Assembly (NCBI GenBank): GCA_964016885.1
Contig: OZ024742.1
Coordinates: 2,936,979 to 3,000,978, forward strand
Source: Eledone cirrhosa
Lineage: Eukaryota > Mollusca > Cephalopoda > Octopoda > Eledonidae
Length of the DNA: 64,000 bases
Reading direction: 5' to 3'
Made by a program: the position numbers and the translations under genes. The notes under the pieces are model-generated. The model worked only from the letters and a program-made list of their open reading frames with translations. It made no database searches and was not told where the DNA came from. Below are positions 52,401 to 62,082 of the stretch, in pieces (the first letter of the stretch is position 1; each line of letters opens with the position of its first letter).

Positions 52401-52836
52401 AGGGACCCCGCCAAAAAGATCTGTCCCAGATGCGTGTGCGACGAGGAAACCGTTGCACACGCATTGGTACACTGCTCGGGCGTAGCCGATCTGTGGGGCA
52501 ATGTCGAACGACTGCTGTCACGGGTGGGACCGATCCGGTTGACCAGCGAGGCCATTGTAACGATTAAGCCACCTCCCCCCTTCAAAAATGAAGGAGAGGC
52601 GGTGTTTCTGTGCGTAATAGCCATAGTGAAAGAGGTTGTATGGTGGACGCGTCTGAAAGGACTGAGGTCAGGCACCTTTCTCTCTGGCCAACAACTGATC
52701 CGTTTCTTCCGATATCATTTCGGAAGAAGGATCAGGATGGAGAGAGGTGCTCCACCCCAGTCGTTTTTATGAAAGGTGGGTGAAAGTGGCGAGAATGGCC
52801 CGTGTGAATCGGCCTTCTCTCTACATCAGCCTGTAG
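49428..52836 (+). pseudogene. LINE copy 1 ORF2 (endonuclease / reverse transcriptase), broken
   Basis: Starts ATG-GCT at 49428 (AVLRVGCLNARGLGS), matching copy 2. There is a stop at about 49515 where copy 2 has CGT-like sequence, a deletion and shift near 49625, and stops at 50017 and 51427. Otherwise frame 1 is open over 49582-51909: endonuclease GDWNGILDARWDY and YSDHKLVTC; RT SPGLDGLPYELY, NFRPVTLLN, motif A INFDQSKAFNGV, motif B SIRQGCPLSSFLY, motif C AYADDVTVMV (about 51450). A shift near 51840 leads to the C-terminal part with a zinc-knuckle-like CPRCVCDEETVAHALVHC (about 52420). Confidence 0.9.
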
Positions 52837-53075
52837 GTGGAAAAGATGAAGGAACCAGGTAGCACCCTCTCTCTGTGCTCCTGAGGAGAAGGGTCGCACA
52901 CTTTTTTCGGGGGTGTGTGCCACCTCCCAAAACGCCTCCTCCCTATTGAGGACTTTATGGTTAATTTTATATTTGTTATTTGTTTTCTTTACTCGCCTTT
53001 TTGTGTAACCCCCCCTCCCCCCACACTTGTATTTGTCCCCTTCTTTTGCGCCCTCGTGGCAATAAATAGAAATAT

Positions 53076-53124
53076 ATCTATCTATCTATCTATCTGTCTA
53101 TCTATCTATCTATTTATCTATCGT
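53076..53124. repeat. (TATC)n between LINE copies 1 and 2
   Basis: About 50 bp of TATC/TCTG. Both the 3' end of copy 1 and the 5' end of copy 2 are in this repeat. Confidence 0.92.
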
Positions 53125-53357
53125 TTAATCTAGCTGTCGTCTGTTCGACAGCGTAGACGTAATTCACTTCGCGCAGAAGTTTTGTTCCAATTTATTGCGG
53201 AAATTTTGTAAGTTTAATTTTAATTTTGATACTATTGTGTAGCTTGACCCCCCATCTGAACTGTCAGGCGGTGGGTCAGTTCATCTTCGCCCATCCCAGG
53301 GGTGAAAAACCTGTTTTTAAAAATTTTGTGGCATAAAATTTCAATCGTCTAGCAGAA

Positions 53358-55178
53358 ATGTTAAACGAAGCTAACGAAAATAGTGGTGGGGGGACAGCGG
53401 TAAGAGTTGTAAGCTCGCATGCTTTAGTCCCCCCTTCCTTCCCAACTAACGTCATAGAGAAGGAAGGAAAAAATAAAATAAAAACAGACGAATGTGCGGA
53501 GAAAAATGACGAAAACACAAATCTGGAGATTGATTCCAACAACAACAAAAATTTGAAAGAATTGCATGACAATATTAATACCACAAACAAAGAAACAACA
53601 AACACAAAAATAACATTTAAAAACAACATCATAACAGAAAGCAAAGCAGACGACAAAGTCAACACCAATAATATTTCATTTACACAAACAACAAAGAAAT
53701 CTTTAACATATATACCTGAAAATATTTCAGATGTGGCACAAAGAATAAAAAACGCCAAACAATACATAACTCAAGGGGAAAATGGAACCTTATCGGTAAA
53801 AATGCCCCAAGAACTCACCAAAGATATTGAAAGTCGGACGGTCGTTTTCCGCAGCATCAACAACATCTCAAAAAAACCTCAACAACCCACACAAGCAGAA
53901 ATTAAAGCAGTACTTACAGAAGTACTTAACGAAGCCACTTTCATAAGAAGAGACAGGCTGTATGGAAGCCTAGCGATTATTATGAAGAACGAATCAGCGG
54001 CAAAAAAATATGCTTTGTCGCCGATTCGTTCGACAAATTTTACCTTTTATCCATCTTATATGGGTAAAAGAACTAAGCGCATATGGCTGGATGCGATGAT
54101 GCCAGATGTGGACTACTGCTGGCTCATAGCTGGCTTCATCGATCCAGCGAATGACAACGTGATTTCCATTGGGAAAACCACAGGCAATGCGTTCAGTGGA
54201 ACAGGTATAGAACTTGTAGTGCAAATGAAGCCTGAACGCATTGCCCAAATACCCGACAGAATCCTATTAGAGGGCCACAGGTATATAAACATTAGCGTGG
54301 AGGGGAGAAGGCCGTCCTGTCATATCTGTGCAGGCAGAGGGCACCTGACGGCGGCTTGTCCCCAACTCAACAAGAAGAAAACCCTGCTACCAACACCAGC
54401 TCCACCACCACCACAACAGATAAACAAACAACAAAACTCAGTCCCACCCAACCCCTCACTCAATAAAACAACACAACCACCGCAGCCACAACACACAACA
54501 CAGTCTAACATAGTGACATCCATCTCCCCCACAAAGAAAACCAACACGGAAACACTACCAGCAAACATACCTCTTCCCTCCAACACTGAAGATAACCCAA
54601 CGAATTCGGAGGAAGAAACGGAGTCCTTCAGACAGATTAAAAGGAAAAAAAGAAAACATGTGCAAAACACACAAGGCCAAACAACCCCTACCCAAATGTC
54701 AACACAATCCAAAAAAACACAAAACACCCCTCCAGCAACAAACAAAACCAAACCTGCCCCTCCCCTCTTCGAAACACTCACACCATCCGAAAAAAAGACA
54801 TTACACTATACTTACATCAACAGAAACAATAATAAATTAAATGAACTCATAAACAATAATCCTTCGGTACAAACCGAAGGTGTAAACTTTGTTTCTTCAG
54901 AAAACTACCCACATTTAAAATTAATAAAGATCCCAATGAACCTCTACCAAAAACTAAAAAAGGATTTTAAGGAAGACGTAGGACCACCCTCTGTCAAACC
55001 CATAAACCGCGTCCTACTAAAAAGCTTTCCCCCTCCCCTTCCCCTCCCCAACACAACTCCAAACACCCCAACCCCACCACACACTGACGACCCCACACCA
55101 CCAAAAGACACCCCTTCACCCAACACCCCCGACCCCATGGAAGTCGTGCGACCCGAACCCCGGGAAGCAGAAAGGTAG
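53358..55178 (+). CDS. LINE ORF1 protein, intact (606 aa)
   Basis: ATG at 53358, TAG at 55176. Residues about 1-130 are Asn/Lys/Thr-rich and probably disordered. A folded part (about 150-320) has ESRTVVFRSI, RRDRLYGSLAIIMKNE, SPIRSTNFTFYPSYMGKR and WLDAMMPDVDYCWLI, typical of Tx1-type ORF1. One CCHC zinc knuckle CHICAGRGHLTAAC starts at residue 321. The C-terminal half is Pro/Thr-rich, with a conserved block KKTLHYTYINRNNNKLNEL near residue 480 also seen in copy 1. ORF1 proteins coat the element RNA and act as nucleic acid chaperones. It is the only complete ORF of this family in the window; ORF2 of the same copy is broken. Confidence 0.85.
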   Translation: MLNEANENSGGGTAVRVVSSHALVPPSFPTNVIEKEGKNKIKTDECAEKNDENTNLEIDSNNNKNLKELHDNINTTNKETTNTKITFKNNIITESKADDKVNTNNISFTQTTKKSLTYIPENISDVAQRIKNAKQYITQGENGTLSVKMPQELTKDIESRTVVFRSINNISKKPQQPTQAEIKAVLTEVLNEATFIRRDRLYGSLAIIMKNESAAKKYALSPIRSTNFTFYPSYMGKRTKRIWLDAMMPDVDYCWLIAGFIDPANDNVISIGKTTGNAFSGTGIELVVQMKPERIAQIPDRILLEGHRYINISVEGRRPSCHICAGRGHLTAACPQLNKKKTLLPTPAPPPPQQINKQQNSVPPNPSLNKTTQPPQPQHTTQSNIVTSISPTKKTNTETLPANIPLPSNTEDNPTNSEEETESFRQIKRKKRKHVQNTQGQTTPTQMSTQSKKTQNTPPATNKTKPAPPLFETLTPSEKKTLHYTYINRNNNKLNELINNNPSVQTEGVNFVSSENYPHLKLIKIPMNLYQKLKKDFKEDVGPPSVKPINRVLLKSFPPPLPLPNTTPNTPTPPHTDDPTPPKDTPSPNTPDPMEVVRPEPREAER

Positions 55179-55211
55179 GTCTCTACACTCTCCTTTGGCT
55201 TTGCCGCCCAC

Positions 55212-58200
55212 ATGGATGTGTTAAGAGTAGGATGCTTGAATGCACGTGGCCTGGGCTCAACTTGGAAGCAAGCAACCTTCAAAATGACCTCAGGTCACGT
55301 GGTATAAATGTAATGGTTATCTGTGAGACTCGGATCAGCGTCGTGCGGCAGTTGGCCCCTACCTTCGATGACTTTGAGGTGCATGCATCTCTCTGTCAAC
55401 CTGGAGGTGGGGTGGGGTTGTCGTACTGCTGGAAAAACACCTGGGTCTCGCGGTACAGGTTATTCACTCGGACCCGGAAGATCGTTTGTTGGTGCTAGAC
55501 GTTGGCAGTAGTGAAGGTGCGGCCTTGAGACTGGTCGCCGTCTACTCCCCTTTCGGAGCTGAACGACCCGACTTCTTCCAGCGTCTGGAGACTTTTCTGG
55601 GAACGTCGCGTTCCCTGCTTCTAGCGGGGGATTGGAATGACATCCTAGATGCACGTTGGGACTATGAAGGAGCATGTCCTAATAGAGGGGGGTGTAACAG
55701 CCTCAAGGGGTTACTCAACCGTTTTAACTTGGTCGATAGATATCGACTAGATTTTCCAACTGTGCCAACCTGGACTTGGACGAACCACAGTGGTCAATCT
55801 AGATCGTACTTAGATAGATTCTTAGTTAGAAGTAAGGATAGGGACATATTAAACTGTCCAGAAATGCTCACGGTTGGCTATACAGATCACAAATTAGTGA
55901 CCTGCGTCGTCAATCTCGAGAAAACACATAGACAGGGTCCCGGTTACTGGAAACTTAATTTGTCTTTACCGGCAAAAGAGGCTTACAGAAACCGGATTAG
56001 CAGATTAGTTAAGGAGAGGTTGACGGGTGCAATCGTCAACAACCGATGGTGGGCATCTCTCAAAAGAGAGATTAGAACAGAATCAATAAGTTATAGCAAG
56101 ATGTTACCTGCCGATAGGAATAGGAACGAGAAAGAATTAACAGGTAAATTAGAAGAGGCAATCAAGAGCGAAGATGTGGCCAGAGTGCTGGCATCGAGGA
56201 CGGCCTTGAGCCAGGTTTTTCGATGCAAAGCACGAAGGCTGCGTCATTCGAAGTAAAATACGTGCTCTAGGTAATGAGGGGCCAAAGCCGTTGGCTGGGC
56301 CCGCGTGACAGAAGCTAAGAGTGGAAATCGATCCATCATCCGGTCTTTGCAAGACGAGGATGGACGGGTGATCCGGGAGCCTAAGCAGATGTGCGAGGCC
56401 TTTCAAAGGCACTTTGCCCGATTGTTCGGGGGGGGGGGGTCCAGGCGGGGACGTGGATTTCGGTCCATACCTCGACGGCCTGCCGCGTCTCTCGAGCGAA
56501 GAGGCAGAGTCCTGCGAGGGACCAATCTCGGCTGATGAGATCGGGGATGCGCTGAGCCAATGCAACCCGACGCAAATCTCCAGGTCTCGATGGTATACCT
56601 TACGAACTTTATTTAGCAATGCCGGTCTTCTTCTCCGAACTCCTTGAAGCAGTCTACTGCAATTGGCAGCATAACGGGAGAATTCCTTGTTCTGTAGCCA
56701 AGGGCGTAGTCTCGCTGGTGGGGAAAGACGAGAACAAGGGGGATAGTATAAATAATTTTCGGCCCATAACCCTGCTAAACACAGAGTTAAAGATTTTGGC
56801 CAAGGTGTTAGCAAAGAGGTTGGCGCTTGTCGTGGGTGGCCTGGTGGGAGATGCGCAGACATGTGCTATCCCATCCAGGTCCATTCAGGACAACCTCCAC
56901 CTCATGCGATACATCATAGAGAGGGTTGGCAACAAACCCGGCTTCGGTGGGGCCCTGATCAACTTGGATCAGTTTAAGGCGTTCGATGGGGTCGACCATG
57001 GTTACCTGGATGCGGTGCTAGCGGCGGCTGGGTTCGGTCCTGTTTTCAGAAGCTGGATCACTGCCTTACAGAGCAACCACATCTGTTCTAGGATCAAGGT
57101 GAACGGCTACCTTTCGAAGCCGTTCGAAATCACATGATCCATTCGACAGGGGGTGCCCTCTTTCCTCCCTTCTGTACGTATTGACTCTCGAGCCTTTACT
57201 GAGGAAGTTGGAGTTGTTGCAGGGTATCCCCCTGGAACCAGGATTGAGCAAAGCGGTGTCGGCCTACGCCGATGACGTAACAGTAATGGTATCGACCGAC
57301 TCGGAGATCGAGGCGATCGGTACCTTACTGGAGGAATACGAAAGGTTGTCAGGAGCGAAACTGAACCGGGAAAAATCCATCGGGCTGCAACTCGGAACGT
57401 GGAGAGGCAGACCGATGCCTCCCGACGGTGTCGTCGGACACTGGACGGAGGGTCCGGTGAAGTTGCTTGGGGTCTGGTTTGGACCGGACCTCCAGGTGGA
57501 AAAGAACTGGGGCGAGGTTACGTACAAGGTGTTTGCACTAACCCAGAAATGGGCCAAGTGTAAGCTGTCCCTAAAAGGTCGGGCGGAGGTGGCGAACATT
57601 TACATAGCGTCCGTCACTTACTACCGCCTGACTGTCGTGCCTTGCCCTAAGGAAACACTCACCACCATGGAACGCATGCTCTTTCAATTTCTTTGGAAGA
57701 AGCGCCCTCCAATGGTGTGAAGGTCCATCTGCTGCCAACAACCTCCGAAAGGAGGGCTGGGGTTGCCGTGGTTGATAATGCGTAGGCACGCATTAAGGCT
57801 ACGGTACCTACAGGTACACCTCACTGGTCAACCGGTGTGGGCTCCGTTCGTGAAACGAGCCTTTCCGAGACTCGTCTCGCTCACCGAGGTGCAGTCCTGG
57901 GTCAAGCAAAGATCCGGAAAACTGGGAGACTGGCACACTGAGTGTGCCCAGGCGCTCAGGGCTCTCTGGCAAGCGGACCCGGCCATCGGTGGAGAATCCA
58001 CCTCGTCATTCTATAGAGGGCTGGTGGCTCGCAAAGGCGATGACACCCTTGGAGAGTCGCTGGACATGGAAAAGGACGAGCTGGCCAGCCTGTTCGGTAG
58101 GACTTTCGGCCCGGGACCAATGGACAACTTCCAGAAGTCACTAGCCTGGCAGTGCTACCGGGGGGCTCTACCCGTTCGAGAAAAGCTCTACAGACACGGG

Positions 58201-58646
58201 CGCCCGGGCAGGGATCCCTCGAAAAAGATTTGCCCTAGATGCGTGCGTCACGAAGAAACCGTTGCACACGAATTGGTGCAATGTCCGGGCGTGGCTGATC
58301 TGTGGGGCTACGCCGAACGAATGCTGTCGCGGGTGGTGCCGATTCGAGTGACCGCCGAGTCCGTGATGACAATCAAGCCGCCTCCCTCTTCACAAAGGAA
58401 GCAAAGGCGGTTTTTCTGTGCGTAATAGCCATGTTGAAAGAGGTTGTTTGGTGGACACGATTGAAAGGTCTGAGGTCAGGCAACTTCTTCTCTGGCCATA
58501 GTCTGGTCTACTTCTTCCGATATCACTTCGGAAGAAGGATAAGAATGGAGAGAGAGGTGCTTGGCCACAGGCAGTTTTATGAAAGGTGGGTGATAGTGGC
58601 GAGAATGGCTCGTGTAAATGGGCCTTCTCTGGATACCATCCTGTAG
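55212..58646 (+). pseudogene. LINE copy 2 ORF2 (endonuclease / reverse transcriptase), frameshifted
   Basis: Begins ATG-GAT at 55212 (DVLRVGCLNARGLGSTWKQ). Shifts occur near 55280, 55490, 56220, 56270-56450 (a G9 run) and 57130. Recognisable parts: ICETRISVVRQLAPTFDDF; GDWNDILDARWDY and YTDHKLVTC (endonuclease); NFRPITLLN, motif A INLDQFKAFDGVDH; RQGVPSFLPSV-type motif B region broken by one extra G; motif C AYADDVTVMV at about 57260; LWKKRPPMV; and a C-terminal CPRCVRHEETVAHELVQC (about 58230). RT family is L1/Tx1. The many 1-nt changes argue for decay rather than recoding. Confidence 0.88.
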
Positions 58647-58880
58647 GTAAAGAAGTGAAGGAGAGGGGAGCACCTTCTCCATGTGCTCCCCGGGCAAAGG
58701 ATTGCACACTTTTTCGGGGGTGTGTGCCACCCCCATCACGTCCCCTCCCTTTTGAGTTTGTTTTCGATTATTTTCATTTTATACCCTTTTTACTCGGTTT
58801 TATGTAAACTCCCCCTTTGTATTTGTCCCTTCTTTTTATGCCTTTATGGTAAATAAAGAAATATATCTATTTATCTATCG

Positions 58881-59702
58881 TTTTTTCAGGCATAGAGGAG
58901 GACGAACTGGCCAGTCTGTTCGGTAGGACCTTCCGCCCGGGACCAATGGACAACTTCCAAAAGTCCCTGGCCTGGCAGTGCTACCGAGGAGTTCTACCAG
59001 TTCGAGACAGGCTCTAAAGACACGGGCGCCCGGGTAGGGACCCTTCGAAAAAGATCTGTCCGAGATGCGTCCGTGACGATGAAACCGTCGCGCACGCATT
59101 TGTACACTGACCGGGCGTTACCAACCTGTGGGGCTATGTAGAACGACTATTGTCGCGGGTGGGACCAATCCAGTTGACCACCGAGTCCATTGTCATGATC
59201 AAACCACCACCCTCCTTCAAAAACGAGGGAGAGGCGGTTTTCCTATGTGTTATGGCTATGGTGAAAGAGGTTATATGGTGGACGAGGTTAAAAGGGTTGA
59301 GGTCAGACACCTTTCTCTCCAGCGAGCAACTGATTCGTTTTTTCAAATATCATTTTGGAAGAAGAATCAGAATGGAGAGAGAGGTGCTGTACCCCAGCAA
59401 CATTTTTAAAAGGTGGGTGAATGTGGCAAAGATGGCCCGAGTGGTTGGGCCTTCTCTCTATATAAGCCTGTAGGTTGAGGAAAAAGAGGAAGAGAGGAAA
59501 GGAGTACTCACTCTTGGTGCTCCTGGAGATGAGGGTTGTACATTTTTTCGGGGTGTGTACAATCCCCGTGTAACACCTCCCCCATTGGGGATTTCAATTG
59601 TTATTTGTTATTTTATTAATAGTTTTATTTTCATATACCTGTATGTAAACTCCCCATTTGTATTTGTCCCCTTCTTTTGTGCCCTTGTGGCTAATAAAGA
59701 AA
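58881..59702 (+). mobile_element. Tx1/L1-clade LINE, copy 3 (5'-truncated)
   Basis: Starts in mid ORF2 (DELASLFGRTFRPG) directly after TATCTATCGTTTTTTCAGG and covers only the last ~190 codons and the 3' UTR. The coding part ends with a TAG at 59471 and has stops at about 59016 and 59110. The zinc-knuckle-like region has CPRCVRDDETVAH. 3' end GCTAATAAAGAAATTTATC followed by TATC repeats. A normal 5'-truncated insertion, again into the same tetranucleotide. Confidence 0.88.
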
Positions 59703-59800
59703 TTTATCTATTTATCTATCTGTCTGTCCATCTATCCTGCTCACTCTCTTACTCTTTCTCTCTCTTACTCACTCTCTATATATATATTTATATATTTATC
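59703..59800. repeat. TATC/TCTG then CTCT microsatellite
   Basis: 3' boundary of LINE copy 3, passing into CT-rich and AT repeats. Confidence 0.9.
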
Positions 59801-60740
59801 TATATGTATGTATATATACTAAACTTAATTGCGGATGTAGCCAAATGTAAAGATAGATGTGAAGCTGCTGTCATTGTCGTTGATAGACGCCAATGGTAGA
59901 ATGCATTGGATTTCGTTGAGTATCTCTTACGTTGTGGGATAAACCTTATAAAAACGGATAGAGATATCGATAAAGATGATATAAATATTGATCTTTTGAT
60001 CAGAGGCGCAACAACATAGATTTTAAGCAAGAATATATCAACTTGAGTATATGATTGGCACTTTATTTTATCGTCAACCAGAAGGAAAAAAGGAAAAGGT
60101 AAATGCTGAGTCACTTAAAACTGCATATTTAGTTCAATGTTCCACCGAGTGATAATGTAGCCAGAACCACGTTAGCTTCACAATATAACTAATTGTTTAT
60201 ATTTTCAAACTAAAGCATCCGAGAGAAATTAGAAAGCAGAGTTTTCCAACACGTTGCTAACAGAACGCTCGTCAATGCTACCAGAAACCCACCATGTTTA
60301 ATGAAATAATTAACTTTCTGTTACAACCATAGTTCTGTAGCTACAAAGGAGGGAGTATTTCTTTAGATTCTGCCTGGAGTTTTGACATGTAGATAATATC
60401 AGCAACGGAAACATTGTTTCCTTGGTTTGAATTACGAGTTCCACCCTCAGTTGATATGCGAATGAGGTCTGCGATTTAGTCAATCGATTCGATTCGATTT
60501 CTTTAAAATCACACTACTTACTTCGTTTTACCAAAGGGAATTCTTTTTATTTAGCAGTTATCTAGAAGGAGACATAAAACGTTCAATTATTGCAGATTTT
60601 ATTCCAGTAACATCCAATATACTTATAAAGATATTTAATTAACACTGGTCAAAAGGTCTCCAGGAGATTGGAAAACGTTTTATTAATTGCGACATTGAAG
60701 AAATATATGAGCAAAGAAATAAACCAAACTTTCTGAATCA
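59801..60740. other. unique sequence with a SINE-tail remnant
   Basis: No gene supported. Bases about 60340-60440 (CCTGGAGTTTTGACATGTAG, CGGAAACATTGTTTCCTTGG) resemble the 3' half of the SINE at 34053-34272. Confidence 0.45.
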
Positions 60741-60875
60741 GTCTCCCTCCCTCTCTCTCTCACTCTATCCCCCCCCCTCTATCTCCCACTCTCTCTCGCT
60801 CTTACTCACTCTCCCCCCACCTCTCTCTCTTCCCCCACTCTATCTCTCTCTATATATATAGAGAGAGAGGAAATA
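60741..60875. repeat. (CT)n / CCCC microsatellite
   Basis: CT dinucleotides with C-runs, ending in a short AT run and GAGAGAGAG that could pair with the CT tract. Confidence 0.92.
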
Positions 60876-61056
60876 ATGTATAATAAAGTTTGCCGATATC
60901 ACATTTCCTAATTTTATTTAGTATTCATTTGTAAAAGGAAGCCATTTACCATTGTCTCTACAATAAAGTACAAAATTCTTTGTAATATTCTATGCGTCTG
61001 TCTCCAGAATTACACTTGACATATTGCTATTCAGATATCGAGCGAAGTCTTTCACC

Positions 61057-61061
<5 letters not shown>

Positions 61062-61139
<78 letters not shown>
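61062..61139. repeat. (AT)n microsatellite
   Basis: About 78 bp of pure AT next to the 3' flank of the PLE3 fragment. Bases 60876-61061 show no feature. Confidence 0.95.
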
Positions 61140-61142
<3 letters not shown>

Positions 61143-61925
61143 GTGGTTACACAACAGTTAGTTCACCATACCGAGAACAATTGTTTCACCTTCGCGGATC
61201 TTCAGCTCGGGATGTGTATGGTTATAGGAACAGGAAGGACAACCGTACGAACGCGCATGCGCAGAAACTCGGTCACTTCACACAGGCAATACTAGATGCG
61301 TGCGGGAGGTGTAAGGGAAATAACTGCGAAAGTCCGGAGAGTTTTTAGGTTGAAAATAAAATTAAAAGAAATTAAAAATAAAATTAAAAAAGAATCAGTC
61401 CGGGGCCTTGTAGTTATGCAATAGATGTTTGGTCATGTGTGGACAACGTGTGAAAAATTCACTTCTCGTGTTTAGGCAATCACTATTACGTAATCTCTTT
61501 AGGATAGTTATTCGTTCGTCGATACATAAGCCACACGCCGGATTTCCCCTTGCGTATGGCTTGGACTTAGTGATGGCTTTCCATTGAATGGAGTAGCCTA
61601 TACTTGAGTCCTTGAGGGACCATACGTGGCTCGCGAGTTTCGTGGATGAACGTCTGTCCGGGTATCTGAAGGTAGACTGGTGGTTCAGGAAACGCTCCTT
61701 GAATCGGCCCTCCGATGCCCACATAGGATTTGACCTCCTGTGGTTCGTTTGGTCGGTTGGAAGTGACCACAGCTTCATAGATCACAGCTGGTGTGTTGCA
61801 TTGCTGTTGAAGGGGGGAAAGCTTCAGACTTACGGCAAGAGCACCCTGGTTGGGTGTTGCTCTTAGGGCTGCTGGTGATGTGGGCCTTCATGTTCTTAGC
61901 GCAGAGAACATGAAGGACCACATCA
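61140..61925 (-). mobile_element. Penelope-like element fragment PLE3
   Basis: Minus-strand coding remnant (61395-61870) of a third PLE family, with about 250 bp of possible 3' region (61140-61394) and a foldback at 61872-61920 (GATGTGGGCCTTCATGTTCT with AGAACATGAAGGACCACATC). No reverse transcriptase sequence. No hammerhead-like core seen here. Confidence 0.65.
61395..61870 (-). pseudogene. PLE3 GIY-YIG endonuclease fragment (frameshifted)
   Basis: Frame 1 (down to about 61720) reads PLQQQCNTPAVIYEAVV and KSYVGIG, the GIY-YIG core; frame 2 continues with RFKERFLNHQSTFRY, TKLASHVWSLKD, IQWKAITKSKPYARG and CGLCIDERITIL. These are C-terminal Penelope nuclease motifs (compare FKSRLYRHS and WTL in PLE2). 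One frameshift falls between KSYVG and FKERF. The sequence is clearly different from PLE1 and PLE2, so it is a separate family. Confidence 0.78.
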
Positions 61926-61929
61926 TATA

Positions 61930-62021
61930 TATATAGAGAGTGAGAGAGAGAGAGAGAGAGGGAGTGAGGGAGGGAGTTTTACATATATGAATGTATATAC
62001 ATATATGTATGTACATATATG

Positions 62022-62081
<60 letters not shown>
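61930..62081. repeat. (GA)n then TATG/AT microsatellites
   Basis: GAGAGAGAG run, GTATGTATAT units, then pure AT ending at the Helitron C terminus. Confidence 0.92.

Positions 62082-62082
<1 letters not shown>

Larger units (their letters stand above)
47426..53075 (+). mobile_element. Tx1/L1-clade LINE, copy 1 (near full length, decayed)
   Basis: 5' UTR (47426-47629), ORF1 remnant, ORF2 remnant and a 3' UTR ending GCAATAAATAGAAATATATC then (TATC)n. Compared with copy 2 it keeps most of the length but has several stops and shifts. It starts and ends in the same tetranucleotide, as expected for an element that inserts into TATC repeats. L1/Tx1-clade elements with fixed targets, including microsatellites, are established knowledge. 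Confidence 0.88.
53125..58864 (+). mobile_element. Tx1/L1-clade LINE, copy 2 (full length)
   Basis: 5' UTR 53125-53357, ORF1 53358-55178 intact, 33 nt gap, ORF2 from 55212 with several frameshifts, 3' UTR with a GGGGTGTGTGCCACCCC hairpin-like segment (58710-58735), end GTAAATAAAGAAATATATC. The AATAAA near the end may serve as polyadenylation signal. Head to tail with copies 1 and 3. Confidence 0.9.
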
